Positions 43,811 to 53,828 are shown, numbered from the stretch's first letter. The stretch: 64,000 nucleotides of DNA from Allorhizobium pseudoryzae (GCF_011046245.1 NZ_CP049241.1:2682001-2746000); one strand, 5' to 3'. Program-made: numbers and translations. The notes: generated from the sequence alone by a model not told the origin.

Positions 43811-44680
43811 CTATTCCTTCCGTTTAGCGTTCTGTGTGTGACTGTCGAGTTCCGCCCGCTGGCGCGCGCGCCTGACCGCGACGATTTCAGCGAGAATGGA
43901 GAGCGCAATCTCGTCCGGGGCGATGGCGCCGATGTCGAGCCCGGCGGGCGCCTTGATCTTGCTGAGCCGCCGGGCTTCTTCGTCGCTGATCGCAGGTTCC
44001 GCCTGACGGATCGCCTCTGTCAGGGTTGCAAATTTCCGGCGGCTGCCGACGAAGCCGCAATATTCCGCCTCGCATCCGAGCGCCGTTTCCAGCGCCGCAC
44101 GGTCTCCCCGGCCTTGCGTTGACACCACGATATAGCGTTTGCCCTGCTCAAGCCCGGGCAGCGAAAAGCCGTCGGTCACGCGGTCGGCGTCCGGAACGGA
44201 CGTCAGGTCGGCGCGCGGCACCGCCAGATCGACGTGATAGCCGAACTGGCGACCAAGGGCTGCGAGCGCCAGTGCCACAGGGCTTGCGCCGAGGATGACC
44301 AGAGCCGGCTTCGGCAGCACCGGCTCGATGAAGATGTCCATCGTGCCCTGGCTGGGGCAGCCATTGACGAAAAAGGTTGCGCCGTCGCGCTCCTCACCGC
44401 CCTTCAGGCCCTGATGCGTGAGCAGATCCTCGGGCTGGATGGACACGAGGCGCGGCTGGCCATCGGCCAGCGCCTGTCGCGCCGCTCTCAGCACCGCGGC
44501 GCGGGCGCAGCCGCCGCCGATCCAGCCGGCGACGATGGTCCCGTCCGGGCGGATCACCCCCTTGGCACCCGCCTTGGCCGCGGTGACGGAAACGGTGCGC
44601 ACCACGGTCGCGACCGCGAAACTCTCCTCGGCGGCCCTCAATTTCGACATGATATCCAAGACATCGACGTGTACGGTCAT
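43811..44680 (-). CDS. coxF: CoxF, XdhC/CoxI-family maturation protein
   Basis: A 289-residue XdhC-type protein: VVRTVSVTAAKAGAKGVIRP, GWIGGGCARAAVL in the N-terminal domain and a Rossmann-like C-terminal domain with LVILGASPVALALAALGRQF and CGFVGSRRKFATL. Family members bind or sulphurate the molybdenum cofactor before insertion into the hydroxylase. The position between coxE and coxG matches coxF of Oligotropha. No second XdhC-like gene (coxI) is in the window. Confidence 0.85.
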   Translation of the reverse strand: MTVHVDVLDIMSKLRAAEESFAVATVVRTVSVTAAKAGAKGVIRPDGTIVAGWIGGGCARAAVLRAARQALADGQPRLVSIQPEDLLTHQGLKGGEERDGATFFVNGCPSQGTMDIFIEPVLPKPALVILGASPVALALAALGRQFGYHVDLAVPRADLTSVPDADRVTDGFSLPGLEQGKRYIVVSTQGRGDRAALETALGCEAEYCGFVGSRRKFATLTEAIRQAEPAISDEEARRLSKIKAPAGLDIGAIAPDEIALSILAEIVAVRRARQRAELDSHTQNAKRKE

Positions 44681-44690
44681 TGTTTTAACC

Positions 44691-45896
44691 TCACAGGCGG
44701 GCGAGATAGGGTTCGAGGTCTGCGAGAGAGGCCAGCGTATGGGCCGGCGCGTGCAGCTGGACGTAAGGCAACGCGGCGCGAATGCCGGCGGCGCGGGGCT
44801 CATATCCATCCCAACCCAGCATCGGATTGAGCCAAACAATGCGGCGGCAGCGGCGTGCCAGTGCTGCCATCTCCTGCCCGAGCGCTGCGGCGTCGCCGGT
44901 CTCGTAGCCATCGGATACGATCATCACGCAGGTGCGGGAATGGATGACGCGGGACGCATGCCAGCGGTTAAAGGCGCCCAGGCTTTCGGCGATGCGCGTG
45001 CCGCCGCCCGCGCCGCGTGCCATCAGGCCGAGGCGATCAAGCGCGCGGGCGGGGTCGCGTTCGCGCATCGCCGAAGAGACATGGGCGAGGCGGGTGTCGA
45101 ACAGAAAGGCTTCGGCCTCGCGGAACTCGTCGAGCATGCCATGAATAAAGCGCAGGAAGACGCCGGTGTAGGCCTGCATGGATGCCGATGCATCCAGCAA
45201 CACCACAAGCCGGAGCGGCTTGGTCTTGCGCCGGCGCCAGACGAGATCGATCGGCGCCCCGCCATGGCTGATATTGGCGTGAATGGTGCCGCGGAGATCG
45301 AGCCGCCGGCCCTTGGCTCGCATCTCGTCGCGCCGCGTCAGCCGCGTGCGCATCACCCGGGCGAGGCGGGCGGCGATGGCATGGGCGCGGGCGATGTCAT
45401 CGGGGTCTGAGAGTTTGCGAAAATCGGTGCGGTCGAGCGTCTCGATCGCCGACGCGCCCTCCATGCGACCGGTTGCGCCACCCTCGGCTTCGGTTTCGCT
45501 CACGGCTGGCACCTGATCGGCACCGCCCGCCTGCGAGGTGCTGGCAGCGCGGTCGGCGAGCGATTTCATGGCCGGATTGGCCTCGGGGCCAGCGCTCGAC
45601 GAAACCAGGCTTCGGCGTTTGACGCGCTTGCCGAGCCAGAAGGCATCGAAGAGACCGTCGAAACGTTGCCACTCCTCGCGCTTGCTGGTCAGCAGATGCT
45701 TGAGCGCGGAGCGGAGTTGCGCCGGTGCGGAGCTGAAGCCGTTCGCCATCAACAGTGCCGCATCTTGCGCCTCTTTGAGGCCGATCGCGAAGGCGTTGTC
45801 GCGCAGGGTGGCGAGGAAGGCTGCGAGACGTTCGGCGAGCAGTCGATTGACGTGATCGGATTCGTCTGGCGTGAGGGGCGTTCCGCAGCAGGTCAT
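44691..45896 (-). CDS. coxE: CoxE, von Willebrand factor A domain protein
   Basis: A 401-residue protein: N-terminal helical region, an acidic/Ala-rich linker near 110-145, then a VWA domain with MIDAS motif LLDASASMQAY and later IVSDGYETGD. It ends in the CoxE-like WLNPMLGWDGYEPRAAGI. CoxE works with the MoxR ATPase CoxD to build the copper-sulphido-molybdenum active site of CoxL. Start ATG overlaps the coxD stop (ATGA). Confidence 0.92.
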   Translation of the reverse strand: MTCCGTPLTPDESDHVNRLLAERLAAFLATLRDNAFAIGLKEAQDAALLMANGFSSAPAQLRSALKHLLTSKREEWQRFDGLFDAFWLGKRVKRRSLVSSSAGPEANPAMKSLADRAASTSQAGGADQVPAVSETEAEGGATGRMEGASAIETLDRTDFRKLSDPDDIARAHAIAARLARVMRTRLTRRDEMRAKGRRLDLRGTIHANISHGGAPIDLVWRRRKTKPLRLVVLLDASASMQAYTGVFLRFIHGMLDEFREAEAFLFDTRLAHVSSAMRERDPARALDRLGLMARGAGGGTRIAESLGAFNRWHASRVIHSRTCVMIVSDGYETGDAAALGQEMAALARRCRRIVWLNPMLGWDGYEPRAAGIRAALPYVQLHAPAHTLASLADLEPYLARL

Positions 45897-46771
45897 GCGA
45901 CCCTCCCGAGCAGACGCGTGGTCACTTCAGCCGTGATCCGAGACCGGTCCTCGCGGGTTTTGAGCAGACACATCAGCGTCTCATGGACAATCTCCGGATT
46001 GTCGCCGAGGGTCTCGACGCCAAGGCCGGTCAGCGCGACAGCCCAATCCAGCGTTTCGGCGACGCCTGGAACCTTGCGCAGATCCTCCTTGCGGATCGCT
46101 TCGACCATCCGGGCGATGGCAAGCGCCAGTGACGCTCCGGCGGAGTTCACCCGGGCGAGGATGATCCGCGCCTCGCGATCAACGTCGGGATAATCGACAT
46201 AATGATAGAGACAGCGGCGGCGAAGGGCATCGGAAAGTTCGCGCGTTCCGTTGGATGTCAGCACGACGAGGGGGATCGACGTGGCCCGGATCGTGCCGAG
46301 TTCGGGGATTGTCACCTGATAATCGGACAGCAGTTCGAGGAGAAAGGCTTCGAATTCCTCGTCTGCGCGGTCAATCTCGTCGATCAGCAGCACCGGCGGC
46401 GAGGGCATGCGGATGGCCTTCAGCAGCGGCCGCTCCAAGAGGTACTTTTCGGAGAACACGTCGTCGGCAAGCGCATCGGCATCGCGGCCGCGACCGGCCT
46501 CAATCGCCAGTAACTGACGCTGATAGTTCCATTCATACAGCGCTGCAGCCTGATCCAGACCTTCATAGCATTGCAGCCGAATGAGTTTCGCACCGTGAAC
46601 CTCGGCGAGTGCAGTCGCCACCGACGTCTTGCCGACGCCGGCCTCGCCTTCGAGCAGCAGCGGCCGGTCCAGCATCCGCATCAGTTGGATGGCGGTGGTC
46701 AGGTCGGTGTCGGGGATATAGCCCGCGGCGACGAGGCGAGAGGCGATGTCTGAGCGGCTGAGAGGAGTCAT
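45893..46771 (-). CDS. coxD: CoxD, MoxR-type AAA+ ATPase
   Basis: A 292-residue AAA+ chaperone: LLLEGEAGVGKTSVATALAE (Walker A), PPVLLIDEIDRADEEFEAFL (Walker B), sensor LTSNGTRELSDALRRRCLYH. In Oligotropha CoxD is needed for sulphuration and copper insertion in CoxL. ATG 46771 is chosen because the longer frame to 46888 runs into the palindromic repeat in the coxL-coxD gap. Confidence 0.93.
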   Translation of the reverse strand: MTPLSRSDIASRLVAAGYIPDTDLTTAIQLMRMLDRPLLLEGEAGVGKTSVATALAEVHGAKLIRLQCYEGLDQAAALYEWNYQRQLLAIEAGRGRDADALADDVFSEKYLLERPLLKAIRMPSPPVLLIDEIDRADEEFEAFLLELLSDYQVTIPELGTIRATSIPLVVLTSNGTRELSDALRRRCLYHYVDYPDVDREARIILARVNSAGASLALAIARMVEAIRKEDLRKVPGVAETLDWAVALTGLGVETLGDNPEIVHETLMCLLKTREDRSRITAEVTTRLLGRVA

Positions 46772-46811
46772 GGCGCGCGCCTTCCAGAGGCAAGCGGTAC
46801 CGTACGCTCTT

Positions 46812-46862
46812 TGCCGCCAGCCATCTCCCCGCATGAGGCGAAGATGGCCGGTAGGGCAGAGC
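46812..46862. repeat. Palindromic repeat in the coxL-coxD gap
   Basis: An imperfect hairpin around CCATCTCCCC / AGATGG continues into GGCCGGTAGGGCAGAGCGGGG. The same pattern (ATCTCCCC ... GGGGGAGAT ... CCCGGCAGGGCAGAGGGG) occurs at 55092-55148, so it is a dispersed repeat. It fills most of the 141-bp gap between coxL and coxD. Confidence 0.6.
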
Positions 46863-46912
46863 GGGGACACCCAAGGAGGAACGTGCAACGAGCAGGCACG
46901 ACCCTGGCCTCC

Positions 46913-49333
46913 CTATGCCGCCACGCCAAGATCGCGCGCGGCCTTCCAGTTGCGCCAGTGATCATGCGGCATCTGGATATGGGTTGCGCCGAGGAAGGAA
47001 AAGGCGTCGTTGACGGCGTTCGAGAAGGCCGGTACGCCGCCGACATTCGGGCTTTCGCCGACGCCCTTCGCGCCGATCGGATGATGCGGCGAGGGCGTGA
47101 CGGTGAAATCCGTTTCCCAATGCGGGGTTTCGACGGCGGTGGGAATGAAGAAGTCCATGAAGGAGCCGCCCATCACATTGCCCATCTCGTCGTAGCGGAT
47201 CTCCTGGCCCATGGCGATGGCGAAGGCTTCCGTGAGGCCGCCATGCACCTGACCCTCGATGATCATCGGGTTGATGCGCGTGCCACAGTCATCGAGTGCA
47301 TAGAAGCGCCTGACCTTGTAAACACCGGTGTCGACATCAATGTCCATTACGCAGAAGTAGGCGCCGAAAGGATAGGTCATGTTGGGCGGATCGTAATAGC
47401 TGACCGCCTCCAGCCCCGGCTCCATGCCGGGCGGCACGGAATTATAGGCTGCCCAGCAGATTTCCTTCATCGACCTGAATTTTTCCGGCAGACCTTTCAC
47501 CCGGAAGCCGTCGATGTCGAATTCGAGATCGTCCTCATGCACTTCGAGCAGATAGGCGGCGATCATCTGCGCCTTGGCCTTGATCTTGCGGGCCGCCATG
47601 GCGATGGCCGCGCCGGCTACTGGCGTGGAACGGGAGCCATAGGTGCCGAGCCCGTAGGGTGCGGTGTCGGTGTTGCCTTCCTCGACCATGATGTCGTCGG
47701 CGGGAATGCCGATCTCGGTGGCGATGATCTGCGCCCAGGTCGTTTCATGGCCCTGGCCCTGACTCTTGGTGCCCATGCGGGCGATGCCGGCGCCGGTTGG
47801 ATGTAAGCGGATCTCGCAGCTGTCGAACATCGCAATGCCGAGAATATCGCAATTCTTCGACGGACCAGCGCCGACGATTTCGGTGAAGAAGGAGACGCCG
47901 ATGCCCATGATTTCACGCGTTTCGCCGCGCTTGAAGGCCTCGCGCTTTTCTGCCTGTTCGCGTCGCAGTCCGGCGTAGTCGATCGTTTCCATCGCCTTGG
48001 CCATGGCGGTATGATAGTCGCCCGAGTCATATTCCCAGCCGAGCGCAGAATGGTAGGGGAATTGCTCGGGCCTGATGAAGTTCTTCATCCTGAGCTCGGC
48101 TGGGTCCATGCCGAGTTTCTGTGCGAGAATGTCCATGCCGCGCTCTATGCAATAGGCGGCTTCCGTGACGCGGAAGGAACAGCGATAGGCGACGCCGCCC
48201 GGCGCCTTGTTGGTGTAGACGCCATCGACGGCGAGATGTGCCACCGGGAAGTCATAGGAACCCGTGACGATGTTGAAAAAGCCGGCCGGCCATTTGGACG
48301 GGTCGGCGCAGGCATCAAAGGCTCCGTGATCGGCAAGGACATGCACGCGAAGCGCCGTTACTTTGCCCTCCTTGGTGGCGGCGATCTCCGTAGTCATGTG
48401 GTAGTCGCGGGCAAAGGATGTGGTGGTGAGGTTTTCCATCCGGTCCTCGACCCATTTTACCGGCTTGCCGGTCACGATGGTGGCGACCGCTGCGCAGATA
48501 TAACCGGGATAGGCGCCGACCTTGTTGCCGAAGCCGCCGCCGATATCCGGGGCGATGACATGGATCTTGTGTTCCGGGATCTTGGAAATCAGCGCGACGA
48601 CGGTGCGGATCACATGCGGCGCCTGGAACGTGCCCCAGATGGTCAGCTCGCCCTTGATCTTGTCGAAGGAGCAGACGCACTGGCACGTTTCGAGCGGCGA
48701 GGGATGGGTGCGGTGATAGGAAATCATCTCTTTCACTGTCACATCCGCCTTGCGGAAGGCGGCGTCGGTCAGATCCTTGTCGCCAACCGCCCATTCGAAG
48801 ATGTGGTTGTGATGCTTACGGGGGCCGTGTGCGCCCACGGTCTTGCCGGCGAGATCCTCGCGCAGCACGATGGCATCGTCCGCCATGGCCTGGAAGGGAT
48901 CGACCAGCACGTCGAGCGGCTCATAGTCCACTTCGACCGCAGCGATACCGTCATCGGCGGCATAGCGGTCGGTGGCAACGACGAAGGCGACTTCCTGGTT
49001 CTGGAACAACACCTTGCCGTCGGCCAACACCATCTGCACGTCGCCGGCGAGCGTCGGCATCCAGGCGAGGTTGACTGTCTTCAGCGTCTCGGCGGTCAGC
49101 ACCGCCAGCACGCCCGGCACTTTCAGCGCCGCTTCGGTATTGATCGACTTGATGCGGGCGTGCGCATGCGGCGAGCGGACAAAATCGCCGTGCAGCATGC
49201 CGGGCAGCTTCACATCATCAACATAATTCCCCTTGCCCTGGGTGAAGCGGACGTCTTCGACCCGCTTGCGTTTGCAGCCCATGCCTTCAAGACGGGCTTC
49301 GCGCTGTTCGCGTGTTGGTGTCAGGTCGTTCAT
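46913..49333 (-). CDS. coxL: CoxL, form I carbon monoxide dehydrogenase large subunit
   Basis: An 806-residue molybdenum hydroxylase large subunit. The form I active-site loop VAYRCSFR is present with Cys385, corresponding to Cys388 of the 809-residue Oligotropha CoxL that binds the copper; form II proteins have AYRGAGR instead. The catalytic glutamate region [13 protein letters not shown] and the cofactor stretch [16 protein letters not shown] are intact. It oxidises CO to CO2 with electrons passed to CoxS. The ATG at 49333 overlaps the coxS stop (ATGA), which rules out the longer frame to 49528. Confidence 0.97.
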   Translation of the reverse strand: MNDLTPTREQREARLEGMGCKRKRVEDVRFTQGKGNYVDDVKLPGMLHGDFVRSPHAHARIKSINTEAALKVPGVLAVLTAETLKTVNLAWMPTLAGDVQMVLADGKVLFQNQEVAFVVATDRYAADDGIAAVEVDYEPLDVLVDPFQAMADDAIVLREDLAGKTVGAHGPRKHHNHIFEWAVGDKDLTDAAFRKADVTVKEMISYHRTHPSPLETCQCVCSFDKIKGELTIWGTFQAPHVIRTVVALISKIPEHKIHVIAPDIGGGFGNKVGAYPGYICAAVATIVTGKPVKWVEDRMENLTTTSFARDYHMTTEIAATKEGKVTALRVHVLADHGAFDACADPSKWPAGFFNIVTGSYDFPVAHLAVDGVYTNKAPGGVAYRCSFRVTEAAYCIERGMDILAQKLGMDPAELRMKNFIRPEQFPYHSALGWEYDSGDYHTAMAKAMETIDYAGLRREQAEKREAFKRGETREIMGIGVSFFTEIVGAGPSKNCDILGIAMFDSCEIRLHPTGAGIARMGTKSQGQGHETTWAQIIATEIGIPADDIMVEEGNTDTAPYGLGTYGSRSTPVAGAAIAMAARKIKAKAQMIAAYLLEVHEDDLEFDIDGFRVKGLPEKFRSMKEICWAAYNSVPPGMEPGLEAVSYYDPPNMTYPFGAYFCVMDIDVDTGVYKVRRFYALDDCGTRINPMIIEGQVHGGLTEAFAIAMGQEIRYDEMGNVMGGSFMDFFIPTAVETPHWETDFTVTPSPHHPIGAKGVGESPNVGGVPAFSNAVNDAFSFLGATHIQMPHDHWRNWKAARDLGVAA

Positions 49334-49830
49334 TCCGCAGCCTCCTGGAAATCGGCGCCGTTCAGCTTGGCGGCCGCGTATTGGATCGCTTTGACGATGT
49401 TCTGATAGCCGGTGCAGCGACAGAGATTGCCGGCGATGCCGAAGCGGATTTCTTCCTCCGTCGGGTTCGGATTTTCCTGCAGCAACCGATGGGCGCGCAT
49501 GATCATGCCCGGCGTGCAATAGCCGCATTGCAGGCCATGCATCATGCGGAAGCCTTCCTGCAGCGCCGAGAGCGTTCCGTCGGGATTCGCCATGCCCTCG
49601 ATCGTGGTGATGTCTGCGCCATTGGCCTGCACGGCAAAAACGGTGCAGCTCTTGACCGAGCGTCCGTCGATGTCGACGGTGCAGGCGCCGCAGTGCGATG
49701 TTTCGCAGCCGATATGGGCGCCTGTGAGCGACAGTGTCTCACGGATGAAATGGATGAGAAGCATGCGCGGCTCCGCCAGTCCCTCGACCTCGGCGCCATT
49801 GACTGTCATCCTGATATGCGTCTTCGCCAT
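49330..49830 (-). CDS. coxS: CoxS, carbon monoxide dehydrogenase iron-sulphur subunit
   Basis: A 166-residue subunit with two [2Fe-2S] sites: the plant-ferredoxin type [11 protein letters not shown] plus the later KSC, and the C-terminal QCGYCTPGM with NLCRCTGYQ. Length equals that of known CoxS. It relays electrons from the CoxL molybdenum centre to FAD in CoxM. ATG 49830 has GAGGAGAGCAAG upstream, 10 nt from the coxM stop. Confidence 0.97.
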   Translation of the reverse strand: MAKTHIRMTVNGAEVEGLAEPRMLLIHFIRETLSLTGAHIGCETSHCGACTVDIDGRSVKSCTVFAVQANGADITTIEGMANPDGTLSALQEGFRMMHGLQCGYCTPGMIMRAHRLLQENPNPTEEEIRFGIAGNLCRCTGYQNIVKAIQYAAAKLNGADFQEAAE

Positions 49831-49840
49831 CTTGCTCTCC

Positions 49841-50704
49841 TCAGGCTGCGCGAGCGGCGGCGCGCTTGATCGCGCGGGCGACCATGATGCCGCCGACATG
49901 GATCTTGTATTCGGCCGGGCCGCGACCATCGGCCGCCGGTGCCATGATCGACCGGGCGAGGTCTACGGCGTAGGCGATCGATGTCTCATCAAGGCGGGTG
50001 CCGATCAGCGAGGCCGCGGCATCGTCGGCCAGAAGCGGTGTATTGGCGAGATTGGTAAGGCCGATCGCGCAGGACGCGACCTTGTCGCGCTCCATCGTCA
50101 GCACCACGGCGGCGGCGGCAGTGGCGTAGTCGCCCACCTTCCGTTTCAGCTTTTCGTAGGCGTAGCCATGGCCATGCGTCTTCGACGGGATTGACACCGA
50201 AGTCAGGATCTCGCCCGGTTCGAGTGCGGTAAAATAGGCAGCCTCGTAGAAGTCGCGGGCAAAGACGTCACGGGCCCCGTTCGGACCTTCGAGCTGGTAC
50301 GTGGCTCCGAGCGTCACCATCAGCGCCGGCATGTCGTTGCCGGGATCGCCATTGGCGACATTGCCACCGATCGTGCCGCAGTAGCGCACCTGCGGATCAG
50401 CGATCAGCTTGGCCGCTTCATGCAGGATCGGCAACGATTGCGCGATGTCAGCAGATTGCAAAAGGTCGTGCTGGGTCGTCATGGCACCAATGACGATCTC
50501 GCCATCGACATAACGGACACCCTTCAGTGCCTCGATCCCGTCCAGATCGATAAGGTGTTCCGGCGAGGCCATGCGCAGCTTCATCATGGGGATGAGGCTG
50601 TGGCCGCCTGCAAGTGGTCGCGCCTCCTCGCCGAGGTCGGCCAATAGCTTGATCGCATCCGCCACGCTTGACGGGCGATGATAGTCGAAAGAACCCGGGA
50701 TCAT
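49841..50704 (-). CDS. coxM: CoxM, carbon monoxide dehydrogenase FAD subunit
   Basis: A 287-residue flavoprotein: [20 protein letters not shown], the FAD motifs [14 protein letters not shown] and [17 protein letters not shown]. Size and order (coxM-coxS-coxL) match other CO dehydrogenase operons. Start ATG 50704 has GGAGGAGAAG upstream. The 182 bp before it, after coxC, may hold a separate promoter; I see no clear -35/-10 pair. Confidence 0.96.
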   Translation of the reverse strand: MIPGSFDYHRPSSVADAIKLLADLGEEARPLAGGHSLIPMMKLRMASPEHLIDLDGIEALKGVRYVDGEIVIGAMTTQHDLLQSADIAQSLPILHEAAKLIADPQVRYCGTIGGNVANGDPGNDMPALMVTLGATYQLEGPNGARDVFARDFYEAAYFTALEPGEILTSVSIPSKTHGHGYAYEKLKRKVGDYATAAAAVVLTMERDKVASCAIGLTNLANTPLLADDAAASLIGTRLDETSIAYAVDLARSIMAPAADGRGPAEYKIHVGGIMVARAIKRAAARAA

Positions 50705-50886
50705 CTTCTCCTCCAGATGATGGGCACGCCGCGCTCCCGACGCGGGTGTTGGAGGAGCCTGTGGCGCATCCCTGTTTTCAGCAAGACAGACGGGGCACCG
50801 ACATCACGAACCGCGGCTTTTCGCACGAACGGCGGTGAGCGACGCACCAACTGCGTCAGTCTCTTTTACCTATCTGCAGATCTGGA

Positions 50887-52059
50887 TTAGACGGCGCTGC
50901 TGCGGGTTAGTCCCAGCCGCGCTTTGACCTCCGCGACCCGTGCGCGGCTCACCGGCGCCTGATGCGGATTGGCTCCGTCGAGCTCCACGACGGCAGCGTC
51001 GCCTTCCTTGCGCACCAGCGTCACATGCGGCAGGGCGACGATGTGGCTGCGATGCACGCGAATGAAAATGGTGGGGTCGAGCGCTGCCTCTGCCCCCGAG
51101 ATCGACCAGCCGCACATGCGTTCGCGGTGGCCGTCGTGTACCCAGGTGTAATGCGCGTCCGCCCTTATCGACCGCACGTCACCCACCGGGATGAATTGTG
51201 TCGCTCCGCCGCTCTCCACCGGAATGCGCTCAATCCTGCCGGGTTGCGGCTGCATAGGTGACGCTTCGCGCTCCATCGCACGAGGCACGGCAATTTCGGC
51301 CCCTTCGGTAGAGTTCAGTGCGGGCGGACTGTCGGCGCGGCCCCATTGGTCGGGCAGCAGAAACAGCAGGAAACCCGCCGTGACAAGAAAACAGAGACAG
51401 GCGACGACGAGCGAGACCAATTGCGAAGACATCTGCAAACTCGCCGCCATCATTGCCATGTCATGGCCTGCGCTGGCGGGGACCACGTGCATGCCCCACA
51501 TGGCCGTGTAATGCATGCCCGATACGGCAAGCCCGAAGGCGACGGCCGAGATGGCCAACCGTAGGCCTACTTGCGGATCAAGAAAAATACGCAGCGCGCC
51601 ATAGGCCGTGGCAATCGCGATCACCACCGACAGCAGCACTTTCCAGGGATCATGCTCGATGGTGAAAGGGCCCGCCAGCCCATGGATGCCGACATAATGC
51701 ATCGAACAAATGCCGACGCCGAGCAGAAGCGCTGCAAGTGCGGTACCCAACGTCCCGGGCCGACTGCCGACGACGAAAAAGATCGACATCCCGACCACCA
51801 GCGCACAAATCAGAAATGAGACAATGGTGGGCAGGACGAGGTAGGCGGTATCGGCGGGCAAGGGGGCCGCCAGCATGCCGATGAAGTGCATCGTCCAGAT
51901 GCCGGTCGACAAAACGACGGTCGCCCCCACCAGAAGTGCGCGGCGTTGCAGATCGGTCTTGCCCAGGATGCGACCCGCGAGCCCAAGACCGGTATACCCG
52001 CCCAGAACCGCGATCGCGAGGGAAAGCGCCACGAGATAGAGATTGTGGCCTGAAAGCAT
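50887..52059 (-). CDS. coxC: CoxC-like MHYT-LytTR membrane regulator
   Basis: A 390-residue protein. Seven or so hydrophobic helices carry three MHYT motifs (TMHFIGM, SMHYVGI, GMHYTAM), proposed to bind metal and sense diatomic gases such as CO, O2 or NO. After a Pro-rich linker (about 250-285) a LytTR DNA-binding domain follows (DAHYTWVHDGHRERM, FIRVHRSHIVALPHV). In Oligotropha coxC and coxH have this design. Placed directly upstream of coxMSL in the same direction, it is the likely CO-responsive activator. Start ATG 52059 precedes the first helix. Confidence 0.9.
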   Translation of the reverse strand: MLSGHNLYLVALSLAIAVLGGYTGLGLAGRILGKTDLQRRALLVGATVVLSTGIWTMHFIGMLAAPLPADTAYLVLPTIVSFLICALVVGMSIFFVVGSRPGTLGTALAALLLGVGICSMHYVGIHGLAGPFTIEHDPWKVLLSVVIAIATAYGALRIFLDPQVGLRLAISAVAFGLAVSGMHYTAMWGMHVVPASAGHDMAMMAASLQMSSQLVSLVVACLCFLVTAGFLLFLLPDQWGRADSPPALNSTEGAEIAVPRAMEREASPMQPQPGRIERIPVESGGATQFIPVGDVRSIRADAHYTWVHDGHRERMCGWSISGAEAALDPTIFIRVHRSHIVALPHVTLVRKEGDAAVVELDGANPHQAPVSRARVAEVKARLGLTRSSAV

Positions 52060-52149
52060 AGAACGTTTCGCGCCCGACCTCCCCGTCGCGCGCTTCCTCC
52101 CGCTGAGAAGGATACAAGCGAACACGCGCAACAGGCAAGTTTGACTACC

Positions 52150-52430
52150 GGTTGAACCCTGTCGCTGATACGATCAATCGAATAAATGGCCTCAACGATA
52201 GAGAGACAGCCTTGAGCGCCGCCATCCGGGGCAAAGGCTCGCTGCTCGTCGGTAACCCCGGCTGCCTCGGCGATGTCGTTGGCCCCGGTCCGCGTGCTGA
52301 AATCCAGGCCGCAGCCGCAGGGCGGCTGTCAAAGGTCTCGGTCTCGTGATAAGTCACGCCATCCTGCCTCCATGCTTCAATCGGCGGACATAGCCCCGAA
52401 CCAGAGGAAGCGAGACGATGAAGAAAGCGC
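52150..52430 (-). pseudogene. Possible N-terminal remnant of a tyrosine integrase beside dusA
   Basis: In the 376 bp between coxC and dusA the minus strand encodes RQDGVTYHETETFDSRPAAA then AWIS, which resembles the N-terminal arm-binding region of phage integrases. It has no proper start and then continues into unrelated sequence up to a stop near 52145. dusA is a well-known phage integration site, which makes a degraded integrase here plausible. Nothing else was recognised in this gap. Confidence 0.3.
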
Positions 52431-52435
52431 CGTAA

Positions 52436-53524
52436 GTGACTGTTGAAAAACAAAACATCAAACATCTCAATGCTCCCGTTTTTGCCGTCGCACCGATGAT
52501 CGACTGGACGGATCGGCATTGTCGGTATTTTCACCGGCAGCTGTCGGGGCGGGCGGTGCTGTTTACCGAGATGGTGGTGGCGGATGCGATCATCCATGGG
52601 CCGCGCGCGCGGCTTCTGGGGCATGATGCGGCGGAGCATCCGGTCGTGCTGCAGCTGGGCGGGTCGGATCCGGCAAAGCTTGCCGAGGCGGTGCGGATTG
52701 CGGCAGAGTTTGCCTATGACGAGATCAACCTGAATGTCGGCTGTCCGTCGGACCGGGTGCAGAGCGGCACGTTCGGCGCTTGCCTGATGAAGACGCCGGC
52801 GCTGGTGGCGGAGTGCGTTTCGGCGATGAAACGGGTGACGGCGCTGCCGGTCACCGTCAAATGCCGCATCGGGGTGGATGATCAGCAGCCGGAGCAGGTG
52901 CTGCCGGAGTTCCTGGCACGGGTGATCGACGCCGGCAGCGACGCGGTCTGGATCCATGCGCGAAAAGCCTGGCTGCAGGGGCTGTCGCCGAAGGAAAACC
53001 GGGAAATCCCGCCGCTCGATTACGCGCTCGTCCATGCGATGAAGCGGGAATTTTCGGGCACCTTCATCGGCATCAATGGCGGAATTGCCGATCTCGACGC
53101 GGCGGTGGCGCAGCTTTCGCATGTGGATGGGGTGATGCTGGGGCGCGCCGCCTATCAGAATGCCGGGTTGCTCACTGGCGTCGATGCGGCGATCTATGGC
53201 GAAAAACCCCTCCCTGATCCCTCCCCGCAGGAGGGAGGGACACCCTCGTTCGACTGGCTCATGCTGCGCGACACGATGATGGCCTATGCGGAGCGGGTGA
53301 TGGCGGGCGGCGGGCGGCTGCACCATGTCACGCGCCACATGGTCGGCCTGTTCCAGGGTTTTGCCGGCGCCCGGCGCTATCGGCAGATCCTGTCCTCGGA
53401 GGCGACGAAAGCGGGCGTCGGGCCGGCGCTGATCGCAGAAGCCTTTGCCGCGGTCGATCTCGCCGCCGGGCCGAAAGCGGCGGCGGGCGGGGCGGCGGCG
53501 GACGCGGCCCGGCTGGCGGGCTGA
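52436..53524 (+). CDS. dusA: tRNA-dihydrouridine synthase A
   Basis: A 362-residue FMN enzyme that reduces uridines at positions 20/20a of tRNA. DusA motifs: FAVAPMIDWTDRHCRYFHRQ, EINLNVGCPSDRVQSGTFGA with the catalytic cysteine, VTVKCRIGVDD, WIHARKAWLQGLSPKENR, and GINGGI. The start is GTG 52436, since no ATG is in frame before it. Residues near 258-272 (KPLPDPSPQEGGTPS) are encoded by a short palindromic repeat and are not a family feature. The C-terminus has an Ala-rich tail. Confidence 0.93.
   Translation: MTVEKQNIKHLNAPVFAVAPMIDWTDRHCRYFHRQLSGRAVLFTEMVVADAIIHGPRARLLGHDAAEHPVVLQLGGSDPAKLAEAVRIAAEFAYDEINLNVGCPSDRVQSGTFGACLMKTPALVAECVSAMKRVTALPVTVKCRIGVDDQQPEQVLPEFLARVIDAGSDAVWIHARKAWLQGLSPKENREIPPLDYALVHAMKREFSGTFIGINGGIADLDAAVAQLSHVDGVMLGRAAYQNAGLLTGVDAAIYGEKPLPDPSPQEGGTPSFDWLMLRDTMMAYAERVMAGGGRLHHVTRHMVGLFQGFAGARRYRQILSSEATKAGVGPALIAEAFAAVDLAAGPKAAAGGAAADAARLAG
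53209..53252. repeat. Palindromic repeat inside dusA
   Basis: CCCTCCCTGATCCCTCCCC followed by GCAGGAGGGAGGGA forms a hairpin. It is read in frame within dusA, adding about 15 residues between conserved segments. The sequence type matches GC-rich dispersed repeats elsewhere in this window. Confidence 0.6.
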
Positions 53525-53565
53525 ACCGCTTCCCGGCTGGCGTGCTGAGCGCCTTGCGGCCCCCG

Positions 53566-53763
53566 TCAGGCGGCGGCGCGGCTGACCAGGCGTGCCTGCA
53601 CCTCGTCGACGCTGCCGCGCACATAGATGGAGACCGGTTTGCCGGAGCCGCCCATCACCGCCAGCGCGATGATCGAGACCTCGGCCTCGTAGACGGTGAC
53701 ATAGAGCACCTGGGCCGGGTTGACGTAGACGGGCTGGTTGTGCGTGTTGATAAAGCCGATCAT
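53566..53763 (-). CDS. Small hypothetical protein
   Basis: A 65-residue protein, MIGFINTHNQPVYVNPAQVL, then a hydrophobic core strand and SIYVRGSVDEVQARLV. The pattern of short strands plus a final helix recalls small FlbD-type proteins, but the similarity is weak and no function is claimed. It converges on dusA. Even strand/helix composition and high codon regularity favour a real gene. Confidence 0.55.
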   Translation of the reverse strand: MIGFINTHNQPVYVNPAQVLYVTVYEAEVSIIALAVMGGSGKPVSIYVRGSVDEVQARLVSRAAA

Positions 53764-53828
53764 CGTATTCCTGCAGTTTCAACTATGCTTGCAAACACCC
53801 GTTCTGGCATGGCCGGGTTGACGGGGGT

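Noticed and set aside
52145..53782. Minus-strand frame of 545 codons spanning dusA
   Set aside because: Most of it is antisense to dusA. Only its last part (52150-52430) shows a possible integrase-like stretch, reported separately with low confidence.
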